NCBI RefSeq assembly: GCF_027172205.1
Contig: NC_070618.1
Coordinates: 8,748,001 to 8,812,000 of the forward strand
Length of the DNA stretch: 64,000 nucleotides
Direction of reading: 5' to 3'
DNA from: Podarcis raffonei
Lineage: Eukaryota > Chordata > Lepidosauria > Squamata > Lacertidae
Both the position numbers and the translations under genes were made by a program. The notes under the pieces were generated by a model. That model saw nothing but the letters and a program-made list of their open reading frames with translations, was not told the DNA's origin and searched no databases. This document shows, in pieces, positions 48,499 through 58,904 of the stretch (position 1 is the first letter of the stretch; each line of letters starts with the position of its first letter).

Positions 48499-51400
48499 TT
48501 TATTTATACCCCGCCCTCCCCAGCCAAGGCCCTGCTCAGAGCGGCTTACAAGCAATAATAAAAACAAGTTGAGGTAAGATAACTCAATTTTCCTTGGGCA
48601 GCAGATTGGAGGTTGCGACTGAAGGGATGGCAGGTTGTGGACCGCTTGGTGTCAACCTTTTTGAAGAAAGGCGAGGATACTGGACAGGAGGATAGCAATA
48701 TTGTCCAACACAGAGAGACAAGTTCTTGCATATCCATAATGCTCAGGTACATGAGTACACCAGTTTTTAAATTAAAAAGGAAGCTCAGGTTTGAAGAGTG
48801 CTTGTATGTTGCTGACATCCTACTATGGTATCCTGCCATTAAGAGTTTGATCATGAGAATACTTGATTTCCTTTGAGCAAATGACTACAGTGGTACCTCG
48901 GGTTAAGAACTTAATTCGTTCCGGAGGTCCGTTCTTAACCTGAAACTGTTCTTAACCTGAGGTACCACTTTAGCTAATGGGGCCTCCGCTGCCACCACGG
49001 CACCACACGATTTCTGTTCTCATCCTGAAGCAAAGTTCTTAACCCTAGGTACTATTTCTGGGTTAGCGGAGTCTGTAATCTGAAGCGTTTGTAACCTGAA
49101 GCGTATGTAACCTGAGGTACCACTGTATTCTTGAATCCACTGCACTAGCAGGATGCAATAATGCTCATCTTCTGGGGCAGTGGTAGATCAGTCTCCCCAC
49201 CCACCAGAATTGTTAAATACATTGGGTTGTATTCAATGGTTGTAATACTCAGATTTTCCCAGTAGTGATGTATGGAAGTGAGAGCTGGACCATAAAGAAG
49301 GCTGATCGCCGAAGAATTGATGCTTTTGAATTATGGTGCTGGAGGAGACTCTTGAGAGTCCCATGGACTGCAAGAAGATCAAACTTATGCATGCTAAAGG
49401 AAATCAGCCCTGAGTGCTCACTGGAAGGACAGATCGTGAAGCTGAGGCTCCAAGACTTTGGCCACCTCATGAGAAGAGAAGACTCCCTGGAAAAGACCCT
49501 GATGTTGGGAAAGATGGAGGGCACAAGGAGAAGGAGATGACAGAGGATGAGATGGTTGGACATTGTTCTCGAAGCTACGAACATGAGTTTGACCAAACTG
49601 TGGGAGGCAGTGGAAGACAGGAGTGCCTGGCGTGCTGTGGTCCAGGGGGTCACGAAGAGGCGGACACGACTAAACGACTAAACAAAAACAACAATACTCA
49701 GATGGGGGGGGGCGCTAGGGGCCTTGGAAGATGGCGGATATTAACATCTATCCAGCTCGCACGAGGTAATTAGAGGCTGATTATGGGGAGTATATCAGTC
49801 TCCCTTCATCTCTCCAGGGGGGTAGATATGCCGTTTTCACCCGCTGTTGCCATAAATCACCCCCGAGTTCGGAAGAAGGAGGGGGTGAGGCACTGGGTGC
49901 ACAACCCTCGGCGGGTCTCGGAACTCCTCCGAAGCTGCTTCCAGGTGCGAAACTAGTTGCGTTACTTAAAAGGGAAAAAATTGGGAAAGATAATGCACAT
50001 GCTTCAAGAGAGGCAGGAGGTTTTTATCTGCTAACAATTTTACCACTGAAAGGAAGAAGACTGAGACGGACTGAGATGGAAGATTACATCAAAGCACTAC
50101 AAATATGGTATGTGGACTGGAATGCCGGAACTAAGGGGGGGGGGGTTAACAACTTTTTATTTCTTTTGCTCTATGTGATTACTAATAACCCTCCCTCTGA
50201 AGATCTGTCACAGAAATTAAATGCAAATGGGACTAAAAATGAATTGTGTGGGAATAATTATGAACTTAAAGGTTTTACTCTGTGAAGGATTTGGAAAGAA
50301 GAAGGGCTCTCTCTTGTGACGCAGTAAGAATGGAAACTTGATAATAAACCTGTGATGCTGGAGTTGGTCTTGGGGAGGGCGAGCCGAAGATATATTATTT
50401 TCGAGGAGATTGCAAACTGGAAGGGGCAGCCCTCCTGGAAAAAGACTAATTTACGATGCAACAGGTCGGAAAAGCTAAAGAGCGAGTTTCTAGACTGTAT
50501 TTCACTGGAACGACAAAAATGGCGATTACTCGCTTGAGCGGAAAGGACTGTTGGAGGAGAGTGATTTACGAGAGAGCAGCACAAAGCCCACACAGAAATA
50601 CAAATAAGACTGTCTTTTTCAACCCACTTGCGGAGCATATCGGAGGAAAATGGAAAGGAAAAACAGTAATGACAAGTATTGAGAAGAGGAGACTGGAAAC
50701 ATCATTCTTAATATGGAAGCAGAACAAATATTCGAGGATTGGACTCCTGCCAATCAAGAAGCATGGGTACCCCCCACAAAAATTTATAATTTGGAAAACA
50801 ATTGGATTATATGATATGTATTGTTATAATTTGGACTAATTGATTTGATGTGTTTAATTTGGAAATAGGAAACTTAATAAAAATTATTTTTTTAAAAAAA
50901 CAATACTCAGATGAGTATAGGGCTGCCATGCGTCTGGGAAATGTCCGGGAAAATCTGCTGGATGGATATTGTTCTCCTTTTCTCTCTTTCTCTTTCTCTC
51001 TCTCTGTTCTGGTGTTCTATTTTCTGTATGTTTAATGTTAAGGTTTAGCAGCACATCCTCAGAAACTGTTCCACTATAAAATCAGGAGGTTTTCTAACTC
51101 ACATATTTAGGTTAAAAATGTTACCTTGCCAGAAATGCTTTGGGGAAATTGCTGCTACAGAAAAAGCTTACTCATCAGTTTTTTGTTTTTTTTTTAAGTT
51201 TTGCAAATAGGTTTAATGTTGTTGGACAACATTTAGTGCTAAGAAGGCTCTAGGGGAAGATGAGTGCCTAACTCTCTTAAAGTTGAGCAACTGAATTTCC
51301 CTTGATTTAAGCAAAAAGGAACAGCGCGAGAAAAGAAAGAAAAAATGTTGCAGAGGGTGATTTGAACAGTGAAGGAAGGAGCTTTGTTGGGTACAACCAG

Positions 51401-54400
51401 CCACTCTTCTGAAATGGTTAAAATGAATTTAATAGCGTGGAAGAAACCAATGTCAATATATTTATTTGCAATACAATGTTATTATTTGTCTAAGTGATTT
51501 GCAAATTGGTATTTTTACTTCAAGCTGCAATAATACGTACGCTGAAAAGCAAACAGTGAAAAATATACGCCCGTGTCAATAACACGATCACTAGTTTGAA
51601 TAAATGAATGAAATCTGTCTGAATGGGAAACACTGAGACTTTATGGTGCTGAATGGAAATATCCAACAAGATCCATGCACTTTGCTGTAAGGCAGCTAGG
51701 GAGGTACTACTCACATCGTTGAGCTTCAGGTCATACACCTTGTAGACACTGGGTGAGTGCAATTCATCTTCAGTTGACAGGAGCATCAAGAAAAGAGATT
51801 TGTGGATTATTCTCCCTTTGAAGAAGTCAATTGTGTCATCCGTACCATAGCCAGTAATCAGTCGTAGTGTGTCACCCTGTGCAGGGAAAAGTTAAAAAGA
51901 AAAATCTTCCCTCCTTTATCATATTGTTGCAGGTAAGCTGGCAACTAAAAGAACAAAAGGACAATCTGAGTGGACTCTCCTCCCCCTGACCACGGCAAAA
52001 AGACTGATACTGATGAATTGGAAAAATTAAAAATGCAGCTCCCTTCTACAATCGGATTGAAGACTTATCCAAACTCGCAACATATGAACAACTTGCATAT
52101 AAACACAAACTTGCCATGGACAAATTCAATGACATTTGGAATCCATTCTTACAAACGCTGTAATAGGTTAAGATCTGGGAAAGTACAATAACAACTTCGT
52201 AAAATATACAGTTTGGGGGTTTTCCTCCCTCCCCCCTTTATTTTCCCTTTTCCACGGGTGCTGTTTCTCTCTTTTTCACTCTTTTATTTACATCTCACCA
52301 TGTTTAGTGCACATATAATTCTGTACTTTTTGCATTTTCAATAAAGATGTTAAAAAAAGAAAGAAAATAAAATCCTCCCATTTGCTATATTTTTGGTGGG
52401 ATTCAGCTAAGCAGCACCACCAGTGCAAGCTCTGCAAAAAGACTTCTGCTTGCGCAATAGGGCTTGCCTCTTCTCTCCTCCCTATGCACCCCCCCCCAGA
52501 ACAGCCTGGGGGGCAGAGAGGTGAAGATGTGGGGTCATTCCATTTCCCCCCCCAGAGACCCACCCAATCTAGGAACCTCATGTTACAAACCTTTTCCTCT
52601 AAGTACCGTTGCATTAATATTTTAGTTCTGTGGTTTTTTTTATGTGCCACTGATTTTATTGGGAGTGCAAAGCACCCACTTCAGCCTCTTGCATTTTAGC
52701 AAACGAGACTTTTAAAAGGGCTAGAACACAATCCGCTCTAAAGCCCGCTGGACTTGGATGTGAACTGTAGCTGGATATGGCTGCTTTGGTTACCGTGATG
52801 TCCAGGTCATGCTCATCGCAGGTACGAAAATATCGCCTGAATGCCATGGTTGTGGTTGTCTCATCCTGGGTCAAGGACAGCAGCTCATAGTCTTGGCTTT
52901 CGTCCTCCAAGACAGTTTCTTCATCTACACCATGCCAGTCCTGAGTGAAACAGGGAGAACAAACTTTTGGAAACACAGGAAGTCAAAAGAGCATTCAAAT
53001 TCCTCATCAGCAACACATTTTTGGGGGGATAGCCTTTGACCACTAATTTGCATGTCCATTCTAATTCCAAATCCATCTCATGTTTTCTTCTGGGGCACAA
53101 TTTGTTGCCATCCCTAGCTGAGAGGCATATTGTATCTTCTTTAAAAGTATTTCTAAACTACGGAATACTTTAAGAAATTCTGAGCAGTGTACAAAAGATG
53201 CATGAAAACAATAATAAAAACGGATCTAAAAACAGGAATCCAGGAAAGCCTGCCTGAAGGCAGTAATTAATGATGCTTCGTGTATGGCAGAGTAAGGGGC
53301 ATTCAAAAGGGCAGCAGCAATAGTGAAAAATGGCCATTTTCAGATCAATACTTTATGACAATGCATAGGGTTCTGGGCCATGAGTAAAATATGGAAGCTA
53401 TGGAAGAAAGAAAAATGCCTACCAAACTCATCTGAAACACTGTACAGACAACCTTCCCCTGTTCTGAGAGCTAGTCAATCTGTATATCCATGCTCTGGAA
53501 TATCTATGTATGTATACCATTATACTGCATTACAAACAAGCCACTGCAGATAGGACATATGTATTACCCAAACACAAGGCTGTTGAATGAAGGCCGCTCA
53601 GACATTCAGGGCCAGTTTTCAAGCACAGGTGCTGATCTTTAAAGCCCTAAAACGGCCTCAGCCCTGTATACCTGAAGGAGCATCTCCACCCCAATTGTTC
53701 AGCCCAGACACTGAGGTCCAGCTCTGAGGGCCTTCTGGCAGTTCCCTCACTGCGAGAAGTGAAACTACAGGGGACAAGGCCTTCTCGGCACTCATACCCA
53801 TCTTGTGGAATGTCCTTTCAGCTGATGTCAAAGAGTTAAAACACCTATATGATTTTTCGTAGACATCTGAAGGCAGCCCTGTTTTGGGAAGCTTATAATG
53901 TTTGTTGTTGTTGCTGCTGCTGTTTTTCCTGTATTTTTGTTGGACACTCCATTTTCTAGTGCTACACCATCCCTTTACCTTCAGCTGGGCAGCAAAGTGT
54001 GGCCCCATCTGCAAGCTGACCTGATGTTCAATGGGTCTGTGTAGGGAGCCTACACAATGGAGACCTCTGGAAGCACAGGTTCTCTTGCTCCCATCACCTC
54101 TAGATCCATTTGTAACTTCCTTCACAATGAAAGCAGCCTCCCTCTCCCTTCCCTGGTATGTGCAGATACAAACTCCTCGCAAAGAGGAAGCAACAGCTCA
54201 TATTATTTTCATCTTACTGAGAAATAGACGTTGCCGTCAGGAAGGACCCCGCCAATCACAAAGTCTGCCCCGGTCATCTCTCCGTGAACAGTGAAGCCAA
54301 AAGCCACCCATCCCGTTGTCTTGGCTTCCAGCTCAAAAGTCATCAAGCTGCTACTGTCTTCATGGTCCCACCGCAGGTAGATCTGGTGTGTGGGGTCGAG

Positions 54401-54499
54401 GAACGCCGAGAAACGCAGTGGAGGAACTGGGGAATGGCTGGAGCAGAGGCACAAGGTGGACAAGAGGAACAGCAGACTTTTCATACATGGGTGGCTCAT
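37165..54499 (-). CDS. MOXD2: MOXD2, DBH-like copper monooxygenase
   Basis: Predicted secretory-pathway copper type II, ascorbate-dependent monooxygenase; substrate unknown. Exons: 54499-54218, 52940-52794, 51876-51715, 48353-48270, 47440-47273, 46274-46172, 44376-44210, 41659-41568, 40751-40655, 40542-40483, 38728-38598, 37501-37387. All have GT-AG borders and compatible phases, giving 536 codons. Start chosen at 54499: first ATG, A at -3, followed by a signal peptide (MKSLLFLLSTLCLC). Domains: DOMON (about 25-190), Cu2 monooxygenase N (about 198-315), Cu2 monooxygenase C (about 317-460). Copper ligands are all present: HH 221/222 (EKHHIYK), H307 (LEVHY), HTH 388/390, M463 (NEMC). The terminal exon is uncertain: either 37290-37267 (FPPLARA, stop) or 37218-37165 (17 residues, TAA), both with good phase-0 acceptors. 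MOXD1 and DBH are about 613-617 aa, so the C-terminus is short. Human MOXD2 is a pseudogene; this copy looks functional. Confidence 0.93.
37885..38335 (+). mobile_element. L2-type LINE 3' end, second subfamily
   Basis: Plus strand (ttttgacctataaagcctta, ggtggctccctgtctgtgga, gaatgctctcccc) ending aattcaataaataaa. Differs from the L2 at 59650 in its 3' untranslated part. In an intron of MOXD2, antisense to it. Confidence 0.75.
38816..39076. mobile_element. Mariner-like MITE (cagtggtacctc family)
   Basis: Typical ends, with the gtaacctgaagcgta unit near the right end repeated three times. In a MOXD2 intron. Confidence 0.8.
39085..39540 (+). mobile_element. L1 ORF2 C-terminal fragment
   Basis: Translates in pieces to an L1 ORF2 end (AARILWAQRQKEDKVP, MMDYAKMAKTAGKIRNQ, WEKFISYLREHCKQL), followed by an A-rich tail. 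Antisense to MOXD2. Confidence 0.7.
39549..39795 (-). mobile_element. Solo LTR-like fossil, family 2
   Basis: A 247-bp minus copy of the element at 8690-8936, same length, flanked by its own 5-bp duplication gtttt (39544-39548, 39796-39800). It lies at the tail of the L1 fragment, inside a MOXD2 intron. No internal region. Confidence 0.85.
40200..40453. mobile_element. hAT-Charlie-like MITE
   Basis: Ends catgggtgggcaaac / gtttgctgacccctg, flanked by the 8-bp duplication gcttaggt (40192-40199, 40454-40461). It stops 30 bp short of a MOXD2 exon. A relative in the opposite orientation is at 62173-62494. Confidence 0.85.
40985..41250 (+). mobile_element. Sauria-type SINE, older subfamily
   Basis: Lacks the first part of the head and has a shortened 3' part. 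Shares gtgctctggttt and gaaagctgtctgtgg with the copy at 7384. In a MOXD2 intron. Confidence 0.75.
41706..42660. repeat. GC-rich repeat mosaic
   Basis: 41706-42040 is GC-rich (aggggcggaggaagag start) and resembles decayed hAT interiors. About 42168-42600 starts cagtggttttcaaccagtg and ends near gcctgaggtgaagaac, typical of hAT MITEs. Borders are uncertain. Confidence 0.4.
42648..42738. mobile_element. 91-bp hAT-like MITE
   Basis: Near-identical twin of 1857-1947, with its own 8-bp duplication gactggca (42640-42647, 42739-42746). Confidence 0.85.
42750..44110 (+). mobile_element. L1 LINE 3' part with intact ORF2 end
   Basis: 5'-truncated L1. 42790-43809 is an uninterrupted 339-codon frame for the ORF2 C-terminus. 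It includes the cysteine/histidine motif CWKCKETEGTFFHLWWTC and the AARILIAKYW block typical of L1. The 3' untranslated part ends aatcttaataaatatcttat plus an A-rich tail. Inside a MOXD2 intron, antisense to the gene. The long open frame suggests a young insertion. Confidence 0.9.
44749..45105 (+). mobile_element. Sauria-type SINE, full length
   Basis: Well preserved, flanked by the 15-bp duplication tacttgtacattcaa (44734-44748, 45106-45120). One of the youngest-looking copies here. Confidence 0.93.
45367..45604. mobile_element. Mariner-like MITE, variant
   Basis: Ends cagttgtatcttggaagtc / ggatccaaggtacaactg with TA on both sides. Internal inverted copies of ttctgattggctg. Confidence 0.75.
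46465..46665 (-). mobile_element. L2-type LINE 3' end
   Basis: Starts with (AAT/AAC)n and reads ctgactgggttgccccagcc, then ggactgccttcatatgtctt. In a MOXD2 intron. Confidence 0.65.
46704..46832. repeat. hAT-like MITE (ccctccaacgtttctc family)
   Basis: Same family as 33618-33741 (ggactgtccctggaaaatag, cttggagggtct). Confidence 0.6.
47488..47600 (-). mobile_element. LINE 3' end (CR1/L2 type)
   Basis: Starts (AAT)n ttttatttatatcccgccct, then ggctcagggcggctaacaac. Only 48 bp from a MOXD2 exon. A relative is at 48452-48570. Confidence 0.6.
47612..47950 (-). mobile_element. Sauria-type SINE, older subfamily
   Basis: Minus copy with a shortened 3' end and a diverged body (ggcgtttgcccacaaacag). 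In a MOXD2 intron between exons at 47273 and 48270. Confidence 0.8.
48452..48570 (-). mobile_element. (AAT)n and LINE 3' end
   Basis: About 15 AAT units followed by tttatttataccccgccctc and gctcagagcggcttacaag. Same type as 47488-47600. Confidence 0.65.
48888..49125. mobile_element. Mariner-like MITE (cagtggtacctc family)
   Basis: Complete copy with TA flanks in a MOXD2 intron. Confidence 0.8.
49255..49692 (+). mobile_element. Bov-B LINE 3' end
   Basis: Bov-B C-terminal coding region (SESWTIKKADRRRIDAFELW onward) with a few frame changes, ending cgactaaacaaaaacaac. Flanked by aatactcagat (49244-49254, 49693-49703). Confidence 0.92.
49704..50902 (+). mobile_element. Compact L1-derived element with both ends
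   Basis: Starts with a G-run and gccttggaagatggcgg, which resembles an L1 5' end, and finishes aacttaataaaaattattt plus poly-A. The total is only 1.2 kb and no reverse transcriptase is encoded. It is flanked by aatactcagat (49693-49703, 50903-50913), so it inserted as a unit. It looks like a non-autonomous half-L1, or a copy of a spliced or deleted L1 transcript. Confidence 0.7.
51940..52365 (+). mobile_element. L1-superfamily LINE 3' end
   Basis: Broken frames resemble an L1/Tx1 ORF2 end (LATYEQLAYKHKLAMDKFND, IWNPFLQTL), followed by a pyrimidine-rich 3' part and tttcaataaagatgttaaaa. Starts 64 bp upstream (plus) of a MOXD2 exon. Confidence 0.65.
53605..53930 (+). mobile_element. L2-type LINE 3' fragment
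   Basis: Closely parallels 60270-60560 of the longer L2 (gctgatctttaaagccct, cacctcaattgttcagccc-like, tctggcagttccctc, catctgaaggcagccctg), ending in (GTT)n. In MOXD2 intron 1, antisense. Confidence 0.75.
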
Positions 54500-54590
54500 C
54501 CTCTTGGGAGCAGGGAGCACCCTTTCTTCTCTCGCTCTCTCAGTGAGATCTCCCTCAAGCTAGCTAGCACCTTCTACTGTGGAGACCTGG

Positions 54591-54597
54591 TTTATAT
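54591..54597 (-). promoter_or_regulatory. Likely TATA box of MOXD2
   Basis: On the minus strand the sequence reads catATAAAcc-like (TATAAA, positions 54596-54591), about 92 nt before the chosen ATG. Transcription would begin near 54565, leaving a short 5' UTR of about 65 nt. This is a motif match in the right place only. Confidence 0.45.
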
Positions 54598-54985
54598 GAA
54601 AAGCTGGGACTTGCTGGGACCAGTGCCAGAGAGGAAGGGCAATGGTTTTTATTCTTCGTATCAGATTCAGAAGGTGGGATAAGTGCATCATATTACATAA
54701 TGCTATGGCACCCTTCCCAATGGATATTTGTTACTGCTGCTATTACCCCTTTCCCCTTTTTGCAGGTCTGGTGTGTGTGTTTTTCCTTGCACAGGCATTG
54801 TGCAAAACGTATAAAACACCTTCGGAAAGTATTTGATTGTGTAAAGCTCTAGTGACTGCAGAGGTAACTGGATCATGACCACATCCCTGGATCATGACCA
54901 CATACCTGTTTTCTTTGTTTTGTAGGTTTTCTATTGGAAACATAGAAACTGTTTTATTCATGGCATATCTACACTCTATGAAGTA

Positions 54986-55211
54986 CAGTGGTACCTCAGG
55001 TTAAGAACTTAATTCGTTCCAGAGGTCCCTTCTTAACCTGAAACTGTTCTTAACCTGAAGCACCACTTTAGCTAATGGGGCCTCCCACTGCCGCCACACC
55101 GCTGCTGCGCGATTTCTGTTCTCATCCTGAAGCAAAGTTCTTAAGCCGAGGTACTATTTCTGGGTTAGCAGAGTCTGTAACCTGAAGCGTCTGTAACCCG
55201 AGGTACCACTG
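54986..55211. mobile_element. Mariner-like MITE (cagtggtacctc family)
   Basis: Complete copy with TA on both sides, about 390 bp upstream of the MOXD2 promoter. Confidence 0.8.
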
Positions 55212-55246
55212 TATATGTCAGTACAGTTACTCAAGACAACAACCTG

Positions 55247-55300
55247 TGTATTATGCATAATATATGTATTATGCATAATATATGTATTATGCATATTTAT
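55247..55300. repeat. Short tandem repeat, 18-bp period
   Basis: About three units of tgtattatgcataatata. Each unit contains the palindrome ttatgcataa. Confidence 0.85.
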
Positions 55301-56149
55301 TATAATATAAATTAGAGAAAAATTCTCTTGCCTTTGGCTGAAGGGAGCGGGACAGGAAGCACCACCAAAGGATGCAAAGCTTCCAGGATTTGAATAGTAG
55401 TTGATAGGAAAATGGGCCCTTGATAGCCAATTGCTTTGGTGCAGTGAAAGGCCTGTGCTTCTCTTTGTTCATTGGATCTCATTACATAATGCAATCAAAG
55501 CTCCCTCCTCAGCCCTGCCCTCCCAATCTCTAGCATGCAGAATGTGAGCTTGTTCACTGCCTAATTCTTAACTGAGCCATCATAGGCTGATCATACTAAT
55601 CTGCTGGAAAAGGAGAAAACTGAGAAGAGGACACTTAATCTGTGTCTTAGGAAAGGATTTCAATTGACTCACATCATTCATCTCGGATTTTATTTACTTA
55701 GATGAGAGACCCGCAAGGACTTCACTAGTCCATGGATTTGGCATTCTGTCCTGTTTTTGTGAAGTTGAAAGCTTCGCCAACACATTTGATGTTAGCTTCC
55801 TTTACTCATTATTTCAGAGGGCTAAGGAAAGCCAAATAATATTATGGCGTGTGGACATGTTCGAACTTAAGGGTACACACTGTGTACCTGTGTGTTGCAT
55901 GTGCATGAGTGTGGAGGAGCCAATATAAATGAGTGAGAAAGAGCCAAAACCAAACTCCTAAATACAAGTAGTCTAATATGTTTGGAGATATGAAATTCAT
56001 TAAGTAATAGTGATACAATATTGATACAAGCTGACCTCGATTTGAAAAAATGGTGCCATTTGTTCAAGTAGTTGTCAATTCATCCCAGTGCCTTTGTATG
56101 CATTGGCTAGAAGAATGGAAGGTGGAATAATATTTGCTATGTACTGAGC

Positions 56150-57257
56150 TATGTACGGAGTTCCAGAAAGACATCTACTTCTGCTTCATTGACTATGCAA
56201 AAGCCTTTGACTGTGTCGACCACAGCAAACTATGGCAAGTTCTTAAAGAAATGGGAGTGCCTGATCATCTCATCTGTCTCCTGAGAAATCTCTATGTGGG
56301 ACAAGAAGCTACAGTTAGAACTGGATATGGAACAACTGATTGGTTGAAAATTGGGAAAGGAGTACGACAAGGCTGTATATTGTCTCCCTGCTTATTTAAC
56401 TTATATGCAGAATTCATCATGCGAATGGCTGGGCTGGATGAATCCCTAGCCGGAATTAAGATTGCCGGAAGAAATATCAACAACCTCAGATATGCAGATG
56501 ACACAACCTTGGTGGCAGAAAGTGAGGAGGAATTAAAGAACCTTTTAATGAGGGTGAAAGAGGTGAGCGCAAAATATGGTCTGAAGCTCAACATCAAAAA
56601 AACGAAGATCATGGCCACTGGGTCCATCACCTCCTGGCAAATAGAAGGGGAAGAAATGGAGGCAGTGAGAGATTTTACTTTCTTGGGCTCCATGATCACT
56701 GCAGATGGTGACAGCAGCCACGAAATTAAAAGACGTCTGCTTTTTGGGAGAAAAGCAATGACAAACCTAGACAGCATCTTAAAAAGTAGAGACATCACCT
56801 TGCCAACAAAGGTCCATATAGTAAAAGGTATGGTTTTCCCAGTAGTGATGTATGGAAGTGAAAGCTGGACCATAAAGAAAGCTGATCGCCAAAAAATTGA
56901 TGCTTTGAATTATGGTGCTGGAGGAGACTCTTGAGAGTCCCATGGACTGCAAGAAGATCAAACCTATCCATTCTTAAGGAAATCAGCCCTGAGTGCTCAC
57001 TGGAAGGACAGATCGTGAAGCTGAGGCTCCAATACTTTGGCCACCTCATGAGAAGAGAAGACTCCCTGGAAAAGACCCTGATGTTGGGAAAGATTGAGGG
57101 CACAAGGAGAAGGGGACGACAGAGGACGAGATGGTGGGACGGTGTTCTCGAAGCTACCAGTATGAGTTTGACCAAACTGTGGGAGGCAGTGGAAGACAGG
57201 AGTGCCTGGCGTGCTCTGGTCCATGGGGTCATGAAGAGTCAGACACGACTAAACGAC

Positions 57258-57309
<52 letters not shown>
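56150..57309 (+). mobile_element. Bov-B LINE with reverse transcriptase domain
   Basis: The longest Bov-B copy here. 56150-56934 encodes reverse transcriptase blocks (YFCFIDYAKAFDCVDH, GVRQGCILSPCLFNLY, LRYADDTTLVAE with the catalytic YADD). One T is missing in a T-run near 56907, after which the C-terminal 109 codons continue in the next frame to TRLND. (AAC)n tail. Flanked by tatgtactgagc (56138-56149, 57310-57321). 5'-truncated. Confidence 0.95.
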
Positions 57310-57310
<1 letters not shown>

Positions 57311-57321
57311 ATGTACTGAGC

Positions 57322-58250
57322 AACCAGGTGGAATACTCCCTGACCACACATGAACCACCAGCAAATTCTCTCCTTCTTGGTCATATTATTCTTTTGTCTC
57401 AATTCAGGTGCAGAAAAGCTATTCCCCAGAGGAAAGCATGCATTTGATTTGGAGGCTGCTTTTGATATGTTGGAAAGGGAGAATACTGAAGAATAACAGG
57501 TAGTAATGGCTTAAGAAGAGATAAGGATAACATGGTTCTTGGAAAGGGAAACCTTGAGCAAGGCTCATTGTCTCCATTCTGGTGTTTTAATGGCATTTGA
57601 GATGCCTTCAGGAAGAGGAAGATGTCTATGTGACAACAGGGAGAGATTAAGGTGTATTAAAGGAGATAAATAATAAAAAGGCACTTGTAGAAGACTTAAG
57701 ACCTGGCACAGAATGGAGAGTGAAGAAAAACAACGAAATATAAGTCTGCTTGCGTGACAATGGATGCATTGAGAATCCGTGTCGTTAAGGGGAGAGTGAC
57801 ATGTGCCCTGACACAGAAGGGGAGGAGCCAGTGCTTGTGAGTGACAGCTGCTTTAGTCGGTTCATTGTGTAAGGGAATAAAGCGACAGGAACTGATCGTG
57901 AGGGAGGTGGGCAGTCAGAGGACAGGATGAACAGAACCCGGGGGGTGGGGTGTCAGACAACCTAGGCATTCCTGAAATACCTGTTGCCCTGGTGGATCTC
58001 AAAGAACAGAAGCTAAAATGAATTGGCTATGTCATTCAGATGTCCAGTACAGGCATTTACGTAACTTTAACAACCCAAAGGCACAGTCCTGCCAGCATTA
58101 ACTTTTGGATCACATTAATTTAAATCACATAAATTGTCAGGGGGGAGTCGATCTTGTTGACCACCCTGAGCAATTCGAAGAAAAAGTGGGATATAGTACC
58201 ATTATGAAGAATAAATGAAAAGTCTCAAGGTAGCACTTATTCATTAATGC
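57322..58250. other. No gene seen
   Basis: Intergenic sequence between two Bov-B copies. A possible LINE-like tail is near 58160-58220 (ccaccctgagcaattcg). No exons recognised. Confidence 0.45.
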
Positions 58251-58252
58251 TA

Positions 58253-58900
58253 TGTGTTGTTGTTTAGTCGTTTAGTCATGTCTGACTCTTCGTGACCCCA
58301 TGGACCAGAGCACGCCAGGCACTCCTGTCTTCCACTGCCTCCCGCAGTTTGGTCAAACTCATGCTGGTAGCTTCGAGAACACTATCCAACCATCTCGTCC
58401 TCTGCCGTCCCCTTCTCCTTGGGCCCTCCATCTTTCCCAACATCAGAGTCTTTTCAGGGAGTCTTCTCTTCTCATGAGGTGGCCAAAGTATTGGAGCCTC
58501 AGCTTCACGATCTGTCCTTCCAGTGAGCACTCAGGGTTGATTTCCTTAAGAGTGGATAGGTTTGATCTTCTTGCAGTCCATGGGACTCTCAAGAGTCTCC
58601 TCCAGCACCATAATTCAAAAGCATCAATTCTTCGGCGATCAGCCTTCTTTATGGTCCAGCTCTCACTTCCATACATCACTACTGGGAAAACTATAACTTT
58701 CATATGCCTGTTGTCTTTGTCCATGGAGTTTTCTTGGCAGGGATACTGGAGTGGCTTGCCGGTTCCTGCTCCAGGTGGATCACGTTTGGTCAAAACTCTC
58801 CACTATGACCTATCCATCTTGGGTGGCCCTGCACGGCATAGCTCATAGCTTCTCTGAGTTATTCAAGCCCCTTTGCCAAGGCAAGGCAGTGATCCTTGAA
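58253..58900 (-). mobile_element. Bov-B LINE 3' end
   Basis: Minus strand, starting at gttgttgtttagtcg and covering the C-terminal region. It continues past 58692 into upstream Bov-B sequence (ctggagtggcttgccggttc). Several small deletions. Lies 940 bp from an opposite-strand copy. Confidence 0.88.
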
Positions 58901-58904
58901 GAAG

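Noticed and set aside
53658-54182. 174-codon minus frame
   Set aside because: Partly antisense to an L2 fragment and lies in MOXD2 intron 1; not conserved coding.
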